From Kordiimonas sp. SCSIO 12603 (lineage in GTDB: Bacteria > Pseudomonadota > Alphaproteobacteria > Sphingomonadales > Kordiimonadaceae), in contig NZ_CP073748.1 in the NCBI RefSeq assembly GCF_024398035.1, positions 2,905,001 through 2,969,000 of the forward strand: a stretch of DNA of 64,000 nt, given 5' to 3'. The translations under genes were made by a program, and so were the position numbers. Each line of letters begins with the position of its first letter. Positions within the stretch are counted from its first letter, which is position 1. Under the pieces are notes generated by a model that worked only from the letters and a program-made list of their open reading frames with translations, ran no database searches and was not told the DNA's origin. Shown one piece after another: positions 43,388-52,157 of the stretch.

Positions 43388-44998
43388 ATGTCTGATTGGA
43401 CGTATTCAAAACTATTCCAGCCAGGTGTTGATGAAACACCATACAGAAAAATCACTTCTGATTATGTTTCAACCATAGAGGTTGACGGACGACAAATTCT
43501 TAAAGTTGATGATAAGGGGCTGGAGCTACTTGCAAAAGAAGCGATGGCAGATATCGCACACCTTCTGCGGCCCGGCCATCTGCAACAGCTCGCTGATATC
43601 CTTGATGATGATGAAGCCAGTGACAATGACCGCTTTGTTGCTAAAGAACTTCTTAAGAACGCCAATATTGCGGCAGGCCGCGTTCTCCCAAGTTGTCAAG
43701 ATACAGGCACTGCAATTATCGTTGGCAAGAAAGGCCAGCACGTATGGACAGACGGTGATGATGGTGCACCCCTTACTCAAGGCGTGATGCGTACCTACAC
43801 AGAAACCAATCTGCGCTACAGTCAGATGGCGCCTCTTTCCATGTATAAAGAGGTTAACACAAAGAATAACACACCTGCGCAGATTGATCTCTACTCCACA
43901 ACAGGTAACGAATATCATTTCCTCTTCATGGCGAAGGGCGGCGGCAGCGCCAACAAAACCTTCCTGTTCCAGCAAACCCCTGCATCCCTGCGCGAAGACA
44001 AAATGCTGGCTTTCCTTGAAGAGAAAATTAAAACGCTAGGCACGTCTGCATGCCCACCATACCACTTGGCGATTTGTATCGGTGGTCTGTCCGCAGAGCA
44101 AAACCTGGCGACAGTGAAAAAGGCCTCGGCTCGTGATTATGACAATCTTCCAACAGAAGGTGATGCAACAGGCCGTGCGTTCCGTGATGTGGAAATGGAA
44201 AAGCAAATCCACAAAATGACACAGAACCTCGGCATTGGTGCCCAGTTCGGCGGTAAATATTTCTGCCACGATGTACGTGTTATTCGCCTGCCGCGCCACG
44301 GCGCCAGCCTGCCTGTAGGCATTGGTGTTTCTTGTTCTGCAGACCGCCAGGCAAAAGGTAAGATCACTCCGGAAGGTATTTTCCTCGAGCAGCTTGAAAC
44401 TGATCCAGCGAAATATCAACCAGATGTAACGGAAGAAAACCTTTCTGAAGAAGTGGTAAAGGTTGATCTGAACCGCCCGATGAAAGAAGTGTTGGCAGAA
44501 CTTTCACAGTATCCAATTAAAACACGCTTATCCCTTACAGGGACGATCGTTGTTGCCCGCGACCTGGCCCATGCACGTGTTCAAGCGAATATGGAAGCTG
44601 GCGCCGAGATGCCTTCATATTTTAAAGATCATATCATTTATTATGCGGGCCCAGCGAAAACACCCCAGGGATATGCGTCAGGCAGCTTCGGCCCAACCAC
44701 CGCTGGCCGTATGGATAGCTATGTTGGACCATTCCAGAAACTTGGTGGCAGTATGATCAGCCTCGCAAAAGGTAACCGTTCCCGCGATGTAACAAAAGCA
44801 TGTGCTGAGCACGGCGGGTTTTATCTGGGTTCTATTGGCGGTCCTGCTGCGATCCTTGCGAAAAACAATATTAAGAAAGTGGAAGTGCTCGATTTTGAAG
44901 ATTTAGGCATGGAAGCTGTTTGGAAAATTGAAGTTGAAGACTTCCCTGCCTTTATCGTTGTAGACGACAAAGGCAACGATTTCTTCCAAGCTCTGTAA
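43388..44998 (+). CDS. Class I (iron-sulfur) fumarate hydratase
   Basis: A 536-residue single-chain class I fumarase that interconverts fumarate and malate. The N-terminal domain has [26 protein letters not shown] and [14 protein letters not shown], with Cys residues that would hold the 4Fe-4S cluster. The C-terminal domain has [40 protein letters not shown] and [13 protein letters not shown]. The ATG at 43388 is preferred to an upstream ATG, as it gives the family's start [12 protein letters not shown] terminator follows. Confidence 0.95.
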   Translation: MSDWTYSKLFQPGVDETPYRKITSDYVSTIEVDGRQILKVDDKGLELLAKEAMADIAHLLRPGHLQQLADILDDDEASDNDRFVAKELLKNANIAAGRVLPSCQDTGTAIIVGKKGQHVWTDGDDGAPLTQGVMRTYTETNLRYSQMAPLSMYKEVNTKNNTPAQIDLYSTTGNEYHFLFMAKGGGSANKTFLFQQTPASLREDKMLAFLEEKIKTLGTSACPPYHLAICIGGLSAEQNLATVKKASARDYDNLPTEGDATGRAFRDVEMEKQIHKMTQNLGIGAQFGGKYFCHDVRVIRLPRHGASLPVGIGVSCSADRQAKGKITPEGIFLEQLETDPAKYQPDVTEENLSEEVVKVDLNRPMKEVLAELSQYPIKTRLSLTGTIVVARDLAHARVQANMEAGAEMPSYFKDHIIYYAGPAKTPQGYASGSFGPTTAGRMDSYVGPFQKLGGSMISLAKGNRSRDVTKACAEHGGFYLGSIGGPAAILAKNNIKKVEVLDFEDLGMEAVWKIEVEDFPAFIVVDDKGNDFFQAL

Positions 44999-45020
44999 GA
45001 ACTAAATTTACAAGAAACAC

Positions 45021-45053
45021 AAAAAGGCCAATCAATTTCGATTGGCCTTTTTT
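45021..45053. terminator. Bidirectional terminator between convergent genes
   Basis: AAAAAGGCCAATC (45021-45033) and GATTGGCCTTTTT (45040-45052) give a 13-base perfect arm pair, with T tracts on both strands. It ends the fumarase transcript on plus and the three-gene operon on minus. Confidence 0.93.
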
Positions 45054-45078
45054 TAAGTTCTGACACTTTCAGATATAG

Positions 45079-45786
45079 TTAGAAGCCGATTAAGGTTTTA
45101 CGCACAACCCCGGCCAAAGCCGCCCCACCTTTGCTCGTAAAATCTTTCACTTTATTCTCAAAATCAGTCATTCGCTTATCAAGCGCAGCTGTCGCTGTAT
45201 CCAATGATCGGATATTATCTTGTAATCTAGATACTGGAGAGAGTTCAGACGCTTTTATTACGACAGCCTCTAATGCATCTTTGGCATTTGTAGTTACAGT
45301 TTCAGCAGCCGCCGCAACTTGTTGGGCTAAAGGATTATCCCCAGCAGCGGCCACCGTCACCTGCTTCACCGACTGTAGACCTGCTGCAGCAGCAGCCGCA
45401 ATTGCTGCTTCATCGGCATCAGCAGCTGGCGCAGCATTCTTTGCAGCCTCTTGAGCTGCTTTAACAACCGCTGCTACTGCTTGTGTATTTTTTTCAATTT
45501 CCGCCGCATTTATATTAGCTTGTTTGATAGTTGAAAGCTGTTGCTTGATTTGGGTTACCTCAGCTTCAATATCTGCTGTATATTGCTGTACTGCAGCATC
45601 GAACTGTGTATCGTAACCACCGTTAATATAACCATCCAACCGCTTTTGTACTTCTCCGGTAAACCCTTCGATAACACCATCAACAGCCTTATCGACATTC
45701 ACTTGCGTTTTACGTACCAGAGCCACATCTTCCGGGCTAAGGTTATCTTCCACTATATCCCAATCCAGTTTCACAGTACTTGACAT
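45079..45786 (-). CDS. Alanine-rich helical protein of unknown function (operon gene 3)
   Basis: A 235-residue protein I do not recognise. It is highly helical and Ala-rich, with a coiled-coil segment at about residues 73-120 (DIEAEVTQIKQQLSTIKQ), a low-complexity Ala stretch near residues 120-140 and another amphipathic region near the C-terminus (DNIRSLDTATAALDKRMTDFENKVKDF). There is no signal peptide, membrane helix or cysteine, so it is probably cytoplasmic. It lies 12 bases downstream of the lipoprotein gene. Phasin-like behaviour could be imagined from composition alone, but no motif supports it. Confidence 0.6.
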   Translation of the reverse strand: MSSTVKLDWDIVEDNLSPEDVALVRKTQVNVDKAVDGVIEGFTGEVQKRLDGYINGGYDTQFDAAVQQYTADIEAEVTQIKQQLSTIKQANINAAEIEKNTQAVAAVVKAAQEAAKNAAPAADADEAAIAAAAAAGLQSVKQVTVAAAGDNPLAQQVAAAAETVTTNAKDALEAVVIKASELSPVSRLQDNIRSLDTATAALDKRMTDFENKVKDFTSKGGAALAGVVRKTLIGF

Positions 45787-45798
45787 GAAAGCCCCCTC

Positions 45799-46911
45799 TT
45801 ATGTTGCACTTGGCTTAATAGCATCAATAACGGGCGAGATTGCCTCTTCCACTTTACTAATGAGAGTACTAACAGCTCCCTCCTGCAAGTTGCCCATGGC
45901 CTCTCTAGCACCTTCGTTAATATCATTAAGGTTTTGGTTGAGGTCATCTTTAATATCAGATAACAGATTTTGCCCTGAAGCTTTCACATCCTTTAAGGTA
46001 ACCGAGCCATTTCTGGAAGCAAATGCACCTGAAAGTAACCCCTGAGCAAAAGCATTAAGCCCTCCTCTAAAAATGGATCCTTTCCCAAATCCCGAAGACT
46101 GCAATTGAGTGATAATCTGATCACTACCTTTTTTGATAGAATCCTGAGATAAGGCAACAACATCATAACCGGAAGGCACTGTTGGTTCAGGGCCTAAATC
46201 TATATCCTCAGACGTTAACCTAGGCAGGTTCTCCAGAGCTTTCGTATATCTCCCCTCAATATCCGCACGGTATTTCACCCGCTGGGCAGAGAGCTTATCT
46301 AAAATATCCTGCTCGGCAGCATCAAGAGCGCCTACACCTCGCATATAGGCATTATACTTCGTTTCAAAATATTGCGCCGCCAAAGCCAGATAACTGGCTT
46401 GTGCCTTTTTTAAATCCAACTCTACCCGTGTATCATTGGGGAACTTCTTTTGACGTTCTTTCTGCTCAATCGCCAGCTGCCGTTTCCCGTTCACTTTATC
46501 TGCGAGTTCCTTCATCTGTTCATCAATTTTACTATTCAACAGTGTTAATGCTGTTTTCTTTTCTGTACGAATAGCAGAAACGGTATCAGCATACATGGTA
46601 TCAACACGCGCCATATGTGTAGCTTTAATTTGCTTTAGCCCTTCTACAACTTTGGGATTGTTCGCACCAAAACTCTGCTCCAACGTGTCCTTCAGTAACT
46701 TACGAGTGGCAATATGAGCATCAACCTGTTTCTGATGTGTGTCCTTCAACTGTAAAACTGCTGCTTTTGCTCCCTCAGCGGTATCACCTACCTGAACGGA
46801 AACCTGAATGGCTTCGTTTTTTCCAACCGTACAAGCTGTTAAAAGAAAGGCGACACTTGAAAACAGAATTACCTTCCCGAGCCTATTGCTATTTTTTAGA
46901 AAAGCACTCAT
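45799..46911 (-). CDS. Coiled-coil lipoprotein of unknown function (operon gene 2)
   Basis: A 370-residue predicted lipoprotein. The signal peptide (about residues 1-27) ends in the lipobox LTAC, with the lipid-modified Cys followed by Thr. The mature protein is mostly helical and charged, with long coiled-coil segments at about residues 50-240 (IRTEKKTALTLLNSKIDEQM, QKERQKKFPNDTRVELDLKK). The C-terminus from about residue 250 is Gly/Ser-rich with amphipathic helices. No domain is recognised. It sits between the membrane protein and the helical protein in a tight operon. Confidence 0.65.
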   Translation of the reverse strand: MSAFLKNSNRLGKVILFSSVAFLLTACTVGKNEAIQVSVQVGDTAEGAKAAVLQLKDTHQKQVDAHIATRKLLKDTLEQSFGANNPKVVEGLKQIKATHMARVDTMYADTVSAIRTEKKTALTLLNSKIDEQMKELADKVNGKRQLAIEQKERQKKFPNDTRVELDLKKAQASYLALAAQYFETKYNAYMRGVGALDAAEQDILDKLSAQRVKYRADIEGRYTKALENLPRLTSEDIDLGPEPTVPSGYDVVALSQDSIKKGSDQIITQLQSSGFGKGSIFRGGLNAFAQGLLSGAFASRNGSVTLKDVKASGQNLLSDIKDDLNQNLNDINEGAREAMGNLQEGAVSTLISKVEEAISPVIDAIKPSAT

Positions 46912-46921
46912 CGCTACCCCC

Positions 46922-48169
46922 TTATTTCGAATTTGCTTCTAATGCTGCAGATTTCGACGCCACAGACTGTTTTACCGTTTCAAGCGCCATACGAGATTTC
47001 ACACGATCCCGTAATATTATCTGGAATTCTTCCGAGTTATTCGGCAGTTGCCTGCTCAGCATATAATTTCTTAAATCCTGACGGGCTTTATCCCCATATA
47101 GAGCATCTATTTTTTGCTCAACTATACCAAACCTTGGTATCAGCTTATTAATAGAAGCCTGTAGAATCCCCATCATACGCTCGCTCGCAAATCCAGACAC
47201 AAATGCAAAAATCAAGAACCATGGCAGGTTTGACAGGTTAAACTTAACACCTGTTACACCAGTAATCACAAATGCCCCCACAATAAGCGCAACGACAGGG
47301 GCAATGCATAATTGAGGGAACATCAATAAGAAGCGCGTAGGGCTGTAAGGAGAAACCCCTTCATTCCCTTCTGTTTTGTATTCAGGCAAATGACTTCTAG
47401 TCGCTCTAGATAACGAAAACAGCGTATTTACGAGCACACCGATAACAGACCAAAAAACCAATTCAAAAACCCAGCCATATCCTTCATGGTACAACCATAA
47501 AAATGGCAGGTCATAATCCTTTTCTATTGCATCTAACCTGAGTTGTTTAACTACACCTTCCTCAAGCTGAATCTGTTTTGTGATGGAATCAATTAGATAT
47601 TCAACAGAAGTACCTTGTTGCTCATAGTCATACTCCGAACGGTTAGATACAAACCATTCGCGCACCATCGCCAGATCGGCCATTTTATAATCCTGATCCG
47701 TAGCTGGCCGTAATGCGTTTGGGTTAACAACTGCAATACCGGCTTTAGTAAGTATTGTAGGTCGCGCTACGCTAATCCACCGAGCTGCTCGACCTGCTTC
47801 ATTGAGTACACCTTTTCTGGATGTCAGAGCTTCGTCTCTGCGCTTTTTAAAGTCATCATCCAGTTTCTCTATTATTTCCCTTGATCTGACCGGAGAAAAA
47901 AAACGCAAAAGAATATCTTCTTTAATATCCAGCTGTAGATACCCAGTAGGCGATACCACAAAAGCATTAGCCCACGGCTTTTCTGGAATATCCCTGAAGA
48001 TATGTACGAAAATATAGAAGGTGAATAAAACCACCATGATTGCCATGGTAAAAGCAAAAGCTTTTGCTTTACTTCTAAAAGTCATCAATAAACCTGATGC
48101 AAAATCATCTGATGGTTCTGTACGCGATTGATTTGCTGCCATCTGATATGGTGATGTGCTTGATGCCAT
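46922..48169 (-). CDS. Multi-pass membrane protein of unknown function (operon gene 1)
   Basis: A 415-residue protein. The start at 48169 has GAGGGG at good spacing, while an ATG 13 codons earlier is less well placed. One helix is at about residues 35-58 (FTMAIMVVLFTFYIFVHIF). A large polar region follows at about 60-225, then three helices at about 228-250, 280-303 and 313-335. A charged C-terminal domain (about 340-415) ends the protein. The polar loop is probably periplasmic and could meet the lipoprotein. No family is recognised. It is the first gene of the three-gene operon. Confidence 0.65.
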   Translation of the reverse strand: MASSTSPYQMAANQSRTEPSDDFASGLLMTFRSKAKAFAFTMAIMVVLFTFYIFVHIFRDIPEKPWANAFVVSPTGYLQLDIKEDILLRFFSPVRSREIIEKLDDDFKKRRDEALTSRKGVLNEAGRAARWISVARPTILTKAGIAVVNPNALRPATDQDYKMADLAMVREWFVSNRSEYDYEQQGTSVEYLIDSITKQIQLEEGVVKQLRLDAIEKDYDLPFLWLYHEGYGWVFELVFWSVIGVLVNTLFSLSRATRSHLPEYKTEGNEGVSPYSPTRFLLMFPQLCIAPVVALIVGAFVITGVTGVKFNLSNLPWFLIFAFVSGFASERMMGILQASINKLIPRFGIVEQKIDALYGDKARQDLRNYMLSRQLPNNSEEFQIILRDRVKSRMALETVKQSVASKSAALEANSK

Positions 48170-48545
48170 ATCTGCCCCCTCACTGCAAAGTTCGGAGGAT
48201 GCTATCATTAAGTGTGATTTAATCTAAGAAGAATCCTTAATTTTTTATTAAAAAATTACTCACCCTGAAAATTGCGTCATATAACTCAATACCTTATATT
48301 ATACACATATAGCCAAAAAAGCCGAATGTTATCAAACACCCTAAAATTGAATATCTACTTTTAATTTTATTTTAGAAAGATCACAGCAAACGACTCGCTA
48401 TAATATTGCAACCAGCAGTAAAATATTATCCCTTTCGCGGTATGTGTTTTGTTGGTTTTCCTTGATTTATGACGTTTCACGGCCTAGAAGCCGCGTTTAA
48501 GTCTCTCACTGGAAGCAGAGAAATCCCAACACAAGGGCCAACACC
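48170..48545. other. Divergent A/T-rich intergenic region
   Basis: This stretch separates the unknown three-gene operon from the SulP gene and contains no gene that I can support. It is A/T-rich. A TATAAT occurs at 48399-48404, and a small CGG/CCG hairpin (around 48480-48496) lies near the SulP side. It should hold the promoters of both neighbours. Confidence 0.5.
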
Positions 48546-50087
48546 GTGTCTAAACCGTTTGCAATTCCTAAGCTGTCTTTGTCGCAGTATAAAACCGAAA
48601 CCCTCTCCGGCCTTACTGTTGCCTTAGCGCTGGTACCGGAGGCAGTAGCTTTTGCCTTTGTTGCACAAGTTAATCCTCTTGTAGGTCTTTATGCCGCATT
48701 TATCGTAGGCCTTGTAACAGCACTTATCGGCGGTCGCCCTGGCATGATTTCGGGCGCAACAGGCGCGCTTGCTGTTGTGATGGTAAGCTTAGTAGTTACC
48801 CACGGTGTACAGTACCTGTTCGCAACGGTTATTCTTATGGGAATACTCCAAATCCTGGCCGGGGCCTTTAAACTGGGGAAATTCATCAGAATGGTACCCC
48901 ACCCTGTGATGTTAGGCTTCGTAAATGGTCTTGCTATCGTTATTTTCCTCGCACAACTGGGCCAGTTCAAAGTAGCTGGTACTGGTGAATGGATGCCAAC
49001 TGACCAGCTTACAATGATGCTTGGTCTCAGCTTCCTTACAATGGGCACCATCTGGCTTGGTTCAAAATATGTGAAAGCCTTCCCGGCACCGCTTCTCGGT
49101 ATTCTAGTTATTTCAGCCATCGTGATTGGCTTTAACATTGATGTACCGCGCGTGGGCGACATGGCCTCGATCAGCGGTGGTTTGCCTGACTTCGCTGTTC
49201 CTGATGTGCCGTTCAATTTTGAAACATTCAAAATTATCTTCCCATATGCGGTAATCTTGGCGGCAATCGGCCTTATTGAATCTCTACTAACACTCAACCT
49301 TGTTGCTGAAATTACGGATGAAAAAGGCGGCACCAGCCAAGAGTGTTTCGCACAAGGCGCGGCCAACTTTATTACTGGCTTCTTTGGCGGTATGGGCGGC
49401 TGTGCCATGATTGGTCAATCCATGATCAACGTAAATTCTGGTGGTCGTACACGTGTTGCAGGAACACTGGCTGCGGTGTTTCTTCTAATCTTTATTCTAT
49501 TTGCAAGCAGCCTGATTGAACAAATTCCGCTCGCGGCCCTCGTTGGCGTGATGTTTATGGTGGTGATTGGCACCTTCGCATGGTCCAGCTTCCGCATTAT
49601 CAACAAAATCCCGAAAGCAGATGCCTTCGTTCTTATTCTGGTGTCTGGCGTAACGGTTGCCAGCGATCTTGCCATCGCAGTTGTAGTAGGCGTTATTGTT
49701 TCCGCCCTTGTATTTGCATGGCAGGCTGCAAAACGTATTGGCGCAAACACAAGCGTGGATGATAAAGGCCAGAAAATTTACGTAATGCACGGGCCGCTTT
49801 TCTTTGGTTCCATTTCCAGCTTCAATGATCTGTTCAACCCGAAAACTGATCCAGATACTGTCGTGATTGATTTCATTGATACTCGTGTTTGGGATCACTC
49901 TGGCCTGCAGGCCATTGATGCCCTTGCGGAGCGCTATAAATCAGCAGGGAAAACGCTGAAACTGCGCCATCTGAGCGCCGACTGCCAACACCTGTTAACA
50001 AAGGGTGGAAACAGGGTTGAAGTAGCACCAAGCGAAGATCCAGAATATGGTATCGCAATGGATTATGAAGGCCGCCTGGAACATTAA
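48546..50087 (+). CDS. SulP-family inorganic anion transporter
   Basis: A 513-residue SLC26/SulP transporter starting at GTG. The membrane domain has about 12-14 helices, including GLTVALALVPEAVAFAFVAQ (the conserved family motif near helix 1), GLYAAFIVGLVTALIGGRPGMISGATGAL and CFAQGAANFITGFFGGMGGCAMIGQS. A C-terminal STAS domain (about residues 405-500) carries VVIDFIDTRVWDHSGLQAID. The transported anion (sulfate, bicarbonate or other) cannot be told from sequence alone. A terminator follows. Confidence 0.93.
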   Translation: MSKPFAIPKLSLSQYKTETLSGLTVALALVPEAVAFAFVAQVNPLVGLYAAFIVGLVTALIGGRPGMISGATGALAVVMVSLVVTHGVQYLFATVILMGILQILAGAFKLGKFIRMVPHPVMLGFVNGLAIVIFLAQLGQFKVAGTGEWMPTDQLTMMLGLSFLTMGTIWLGSKYVKAFPAPLLGILVISAIVIGFNIDVPRVGDMASISGGLPDFAVPDVPFNFETFKIIFPYAVILAAIGLIESLLTLNLVAEITDEKGGTSQECFAQGAANFITGFFGGMGGCAMIGQSMINVNSGGRTRVAGTLAAVFLLIFILFASSLIEQIPLAALVGVMFMVVIGTFAWSSFRIINKIPKADAFVLILVSGVTVASDLAIAVVVGVIVSALVFAWQAAKRIGANTSVDDKGQKIYVMHGPLFFGSISSFNDLFNPKTDPDTVVIDFIDTRVWDHSGLQAIDALAERYKSAGKTLKLRHLSADCQHLLTKGGNRVEVAPSEDPEYGIAMDYEGRLEH

Positions 50088-50113
50088 GGTGTTTCAAAAC
50101 AGCAACATTTAAG

Positions 50114-50143
50114 AAAAGGGAAGCTAACATAGCTTCCCTTTTT
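50114..50143 (+). terminator. Rho-independent terminator after the SulP gene
   Basis: AAAAGGGAAGCT (50114-50125) and AGCTTCCCTTTT (50131-50142) are a perfect 12-base arm pair around a 5-base loop, ending in a T tract. Confidence 0.92.
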
Positions 50144-50232
50144 CATTTGTTGACATAAAGCCTTCTTCCGCCCAAGCTAACATTTGGGCACGGGTACAGT
50201 AATTATGCTGACCCCAGATTTCGTGAGGGGCT

Positions 50233-50697
50233 ATGAGTTTCGCAATCAGAGACGCAACACCAGATGATCTGGAAGCAACATACGGCTTAGCACAAGCTAT
50301 GGCCGTGAATGATGAAGCTGAGGAATATTTCCAAATCACCAAAGAACAGTTTGCCGATGCAGCTTTTGGTGAAGGAAAACGCTTCAATATTTTAGTTGCA
50401 GAAGAAGAAGGTAATGTTGTGGGAATGGCAACCTACTATGAACGTTTCCATATCTGGTTTGGTGAAGACCTGATCGAGATTGATGATCTCTATGTAAGCA
50501 ATGATGCTCGCGGGCACGGTATTGGCTCCAAACTCCTCAAAGAAATTGGCCGCATGGGTAAAGAACGTGGTGTTCATATCCGCTGGGGCGTAGAGCGAGA
50601 AAACTTCAGCACTATTGCTTTTTACCGCCGTATGGGCGTGGAATACCACAACAAGGGTATCTGTATCTGGGCACCGGAAGACGTTCAGGTAGATTAA
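50233..50697 (+). CDS. GNAT family acetyltransferase
   Basis: A 154-residue GNAT protein. FAIRDATPDDLEATYGLAQ opens the fold, LIEIDDLYVSNDARGHGIGSKLLKEI holds the acetyl-CoA loop (R-G-x-G-I-G), and ERENFSTIAFYRRMGVEY is motif B. Substrate unknown; a small-molecule or polyamine-like target is usual for this subgroup. It abuts the convergent AlkD-like gene with no bases between the stop codons. Confidence 0.85.
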   Translation: MSFAIRDATPDDLEATYGLAQAMAVNDEAEEYFQITKEQFADAAFGEGKRFNILVAEEEGNVVGMATYYERFHIWFGEDLIEIDDLYVSNDARGHGIGSKLLKEIGRMGKERGVHIRWGVERENFSTIAFYRRMGVEYHNKGICIWAPEDVQVD

Positions 50698-51825
50698 TCA
50701 CATTACCAATGTGAACGGTTGTTTCGAGAGCGATACGCCGTTCACAATGATCTCAAGCTGGTGCTCACCAGCATAATATTTCCTTGTAGTGATTGGCTTG
50801 ATTGCATGTTTGCGATCAGCTTTCAATGCACCCGTTTTATCAAGTTTCGTATCTTTCCACTTGAAAACCTTTGGTGCAGTGTTCCCGTTCGCTTTTACAA
50901 AGTGGATAGCATAATCAACCATCACCCCCTGCTCCTGCGCGCCACCTGAAAAAGCTACATCAAACGCCAGCGCTTCACCATAAACCACCTTTGATGTGAG
51001 GATACGGATATCAGCTTTCATTTCTCCAACAGCTCCATACCCGAACGCCTGAAGAACACCTTTGTGCCCTTGTTTTATGAGCGTACGGCATGCATGCCTT
51101 ACCAAGCGCTCTCGATTTTTACTGGCATCTTTAAGCCAATCAGCTGCTATATCAGCAACTAAATCAGGATGGTCTTTTGCGATATCGTTCAGATGATTAG
51201 CCACTGAGCGTCGCACATATTCTTCTTCATCATCCCTAAGCGCTTCCAGATACGGCAGCATCGGCCCAGGATCAGTCACAAGTGCTTTAAGCTGTATCCC
51301 CCAGGGAAGCCGGGGCCTTGAGCCTTCACTCACCAAACGCCGCACATGGCGGTTTTTATCCTTAATCCATTCCCTAAACACTGAGACGCAATAATCGGGG
51401 TATTTAGCAATGAAAGGCCGTATAGCAAACTCAGCGCTAAACCGTTTTGTTAGTTCTTTCAAAACCGGCAACGCCTTTTCTGGCTCATCAATACCTCGTT
51501 TTGTAACTGCATCAATAAGCGGCCATGCAGGAAAACCTCTTAGGCCCGTTTCATCACATTCTACAGGCGCAAGTTCCGTATTATCCTCTGCGGGATGCAT
51601 AGCGCCTAAAAGTATATTGGCAAATTCGTCAAAATCAGCGGGCAGAAATCGATCAAGCTGATCAACAATCAACCCCACACGCTCTTTCAGCTCAAGCGCT
51701 TCAAGCGTTTCCATACAGCCACTAATAAAATCATCACGCCTGAATGCAGGATAAGTACGTTTAAAAATATCAGCCATTAAGGTGATAACCTGCTCATTAA
51801 ATGCATTTTTAAACGCTTCAGCCAT
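50698..51825 (-). CDS. AlkD-like DNA alkylation repair protein (HEAT repeats)
   Basis: A 375-residue protein of the DNA-alkylation-repair (AlkD-like) group. Residues about 1-260 are HEAT-like helical repeats, with FREWIKDKNRHVRRLVSEGSRPRLPWG and DDEEEYVRRSVANHLNDIAKDHPDLV as the hallmark segments. The C-terminal 110 residues form a beta-rich domain (DYAIHFVKANGNTAPKVFKWK). Family members excise or bind alkylated bases, but the glycosylase activity of this longer branch is not certain. It is monocistronic on the minus strand. Confidence 0.83.
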   Translation of the reverse strand: MAEAFKNAFNEQVITLMADIFKRTYPAFRRDDFISGCMETLEALELKERVGLIVDQLDRFLPADFDEFANILLGAMHPAEDNTELAPVECDETGLRGFPAWPLIDAVTKRGIDEPEKALPVLKELTKRFSAEFAIRPFIAKYPDYCVSVFREWIKDKNRHVRRLVSEGSRPRLPWGIQLKALVTDPGPMLPYLEALRDDEEEYVRRSVANHLNDIAKDHPDLVADIAADWLKDASKNRERLVRHACRTLIKQGHKGVLQAFGYGAVGEMKADIRILTSKVVYGEALAFDVAFSGGAQEQGVMVDYAIHFVKANGNTAPKVFKWKDTKLDKTGALKADRKHAIKPITTRKYYAGEHQLEIIVNGVSLSKQPFTLVM

Positions 51826-51929
51826 ATTGAATATCCAACAAAATGTTCACTTAATGTTCTCAAATTAACTGAACCTGTCAAAACCGCAAGATACTTGACG
51901 CATCTCTACTGCCATGCAACAGACACTTT

Positions 51930-52157
51930 ATGTTTGATCTAGAAGAAGCGCAGCTTGAAAAGCATTCGGTGACTATCTCAGGCCACCGCACATCCATTTC
52001 GCTTGAACGAGGGTTTTGGAAGCATCTACGCGCGCTTGCGAAAGAACAAGATCTATCGGTTAATGAACTGGTACGCCAACTGGATGAAGCCAGAGCAGGC
52101 TCGCTTTCCGGCGCACTTAGGGTTTTTGTCCTTCAGTCTCTTGAGAAGCGGCTTTAG
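51930..52157 (+). CDS. Ribbon-helix-helix domain protein
   Basis: A 75-residue protein matching the RHH_4 group of alphaproteobacteria. KHSVTISGHRTSISLERGFWKHLRALA forms the strand and first helix, and LSVNELVRQLDEARAGSLSGALRVFVLQ the second part. It is probably a small DNA-binding regulator. The ribosome site is weak. A 7-codon ORF starting at 51914 overlaps its start and could couple translation. Its last 41 bases overlap the 3' end of the opposite-strand AsmA gene. Confidence 0.75.
   Translation: MFDLEEAQLEKHSVTISGHRTSISLERGFWKHLRALAKEQDLSVNELVRQLDEARAGSLSGALRVFVLQSLEKRL

Noticed and set aside
48689-49408. 239-codon minus-strand ORF over the SulP gene
   Set aside because: Pro/Ile/Ser/Thr-rich shadow of a transmembrane reading frame, without a ribosome site or family.
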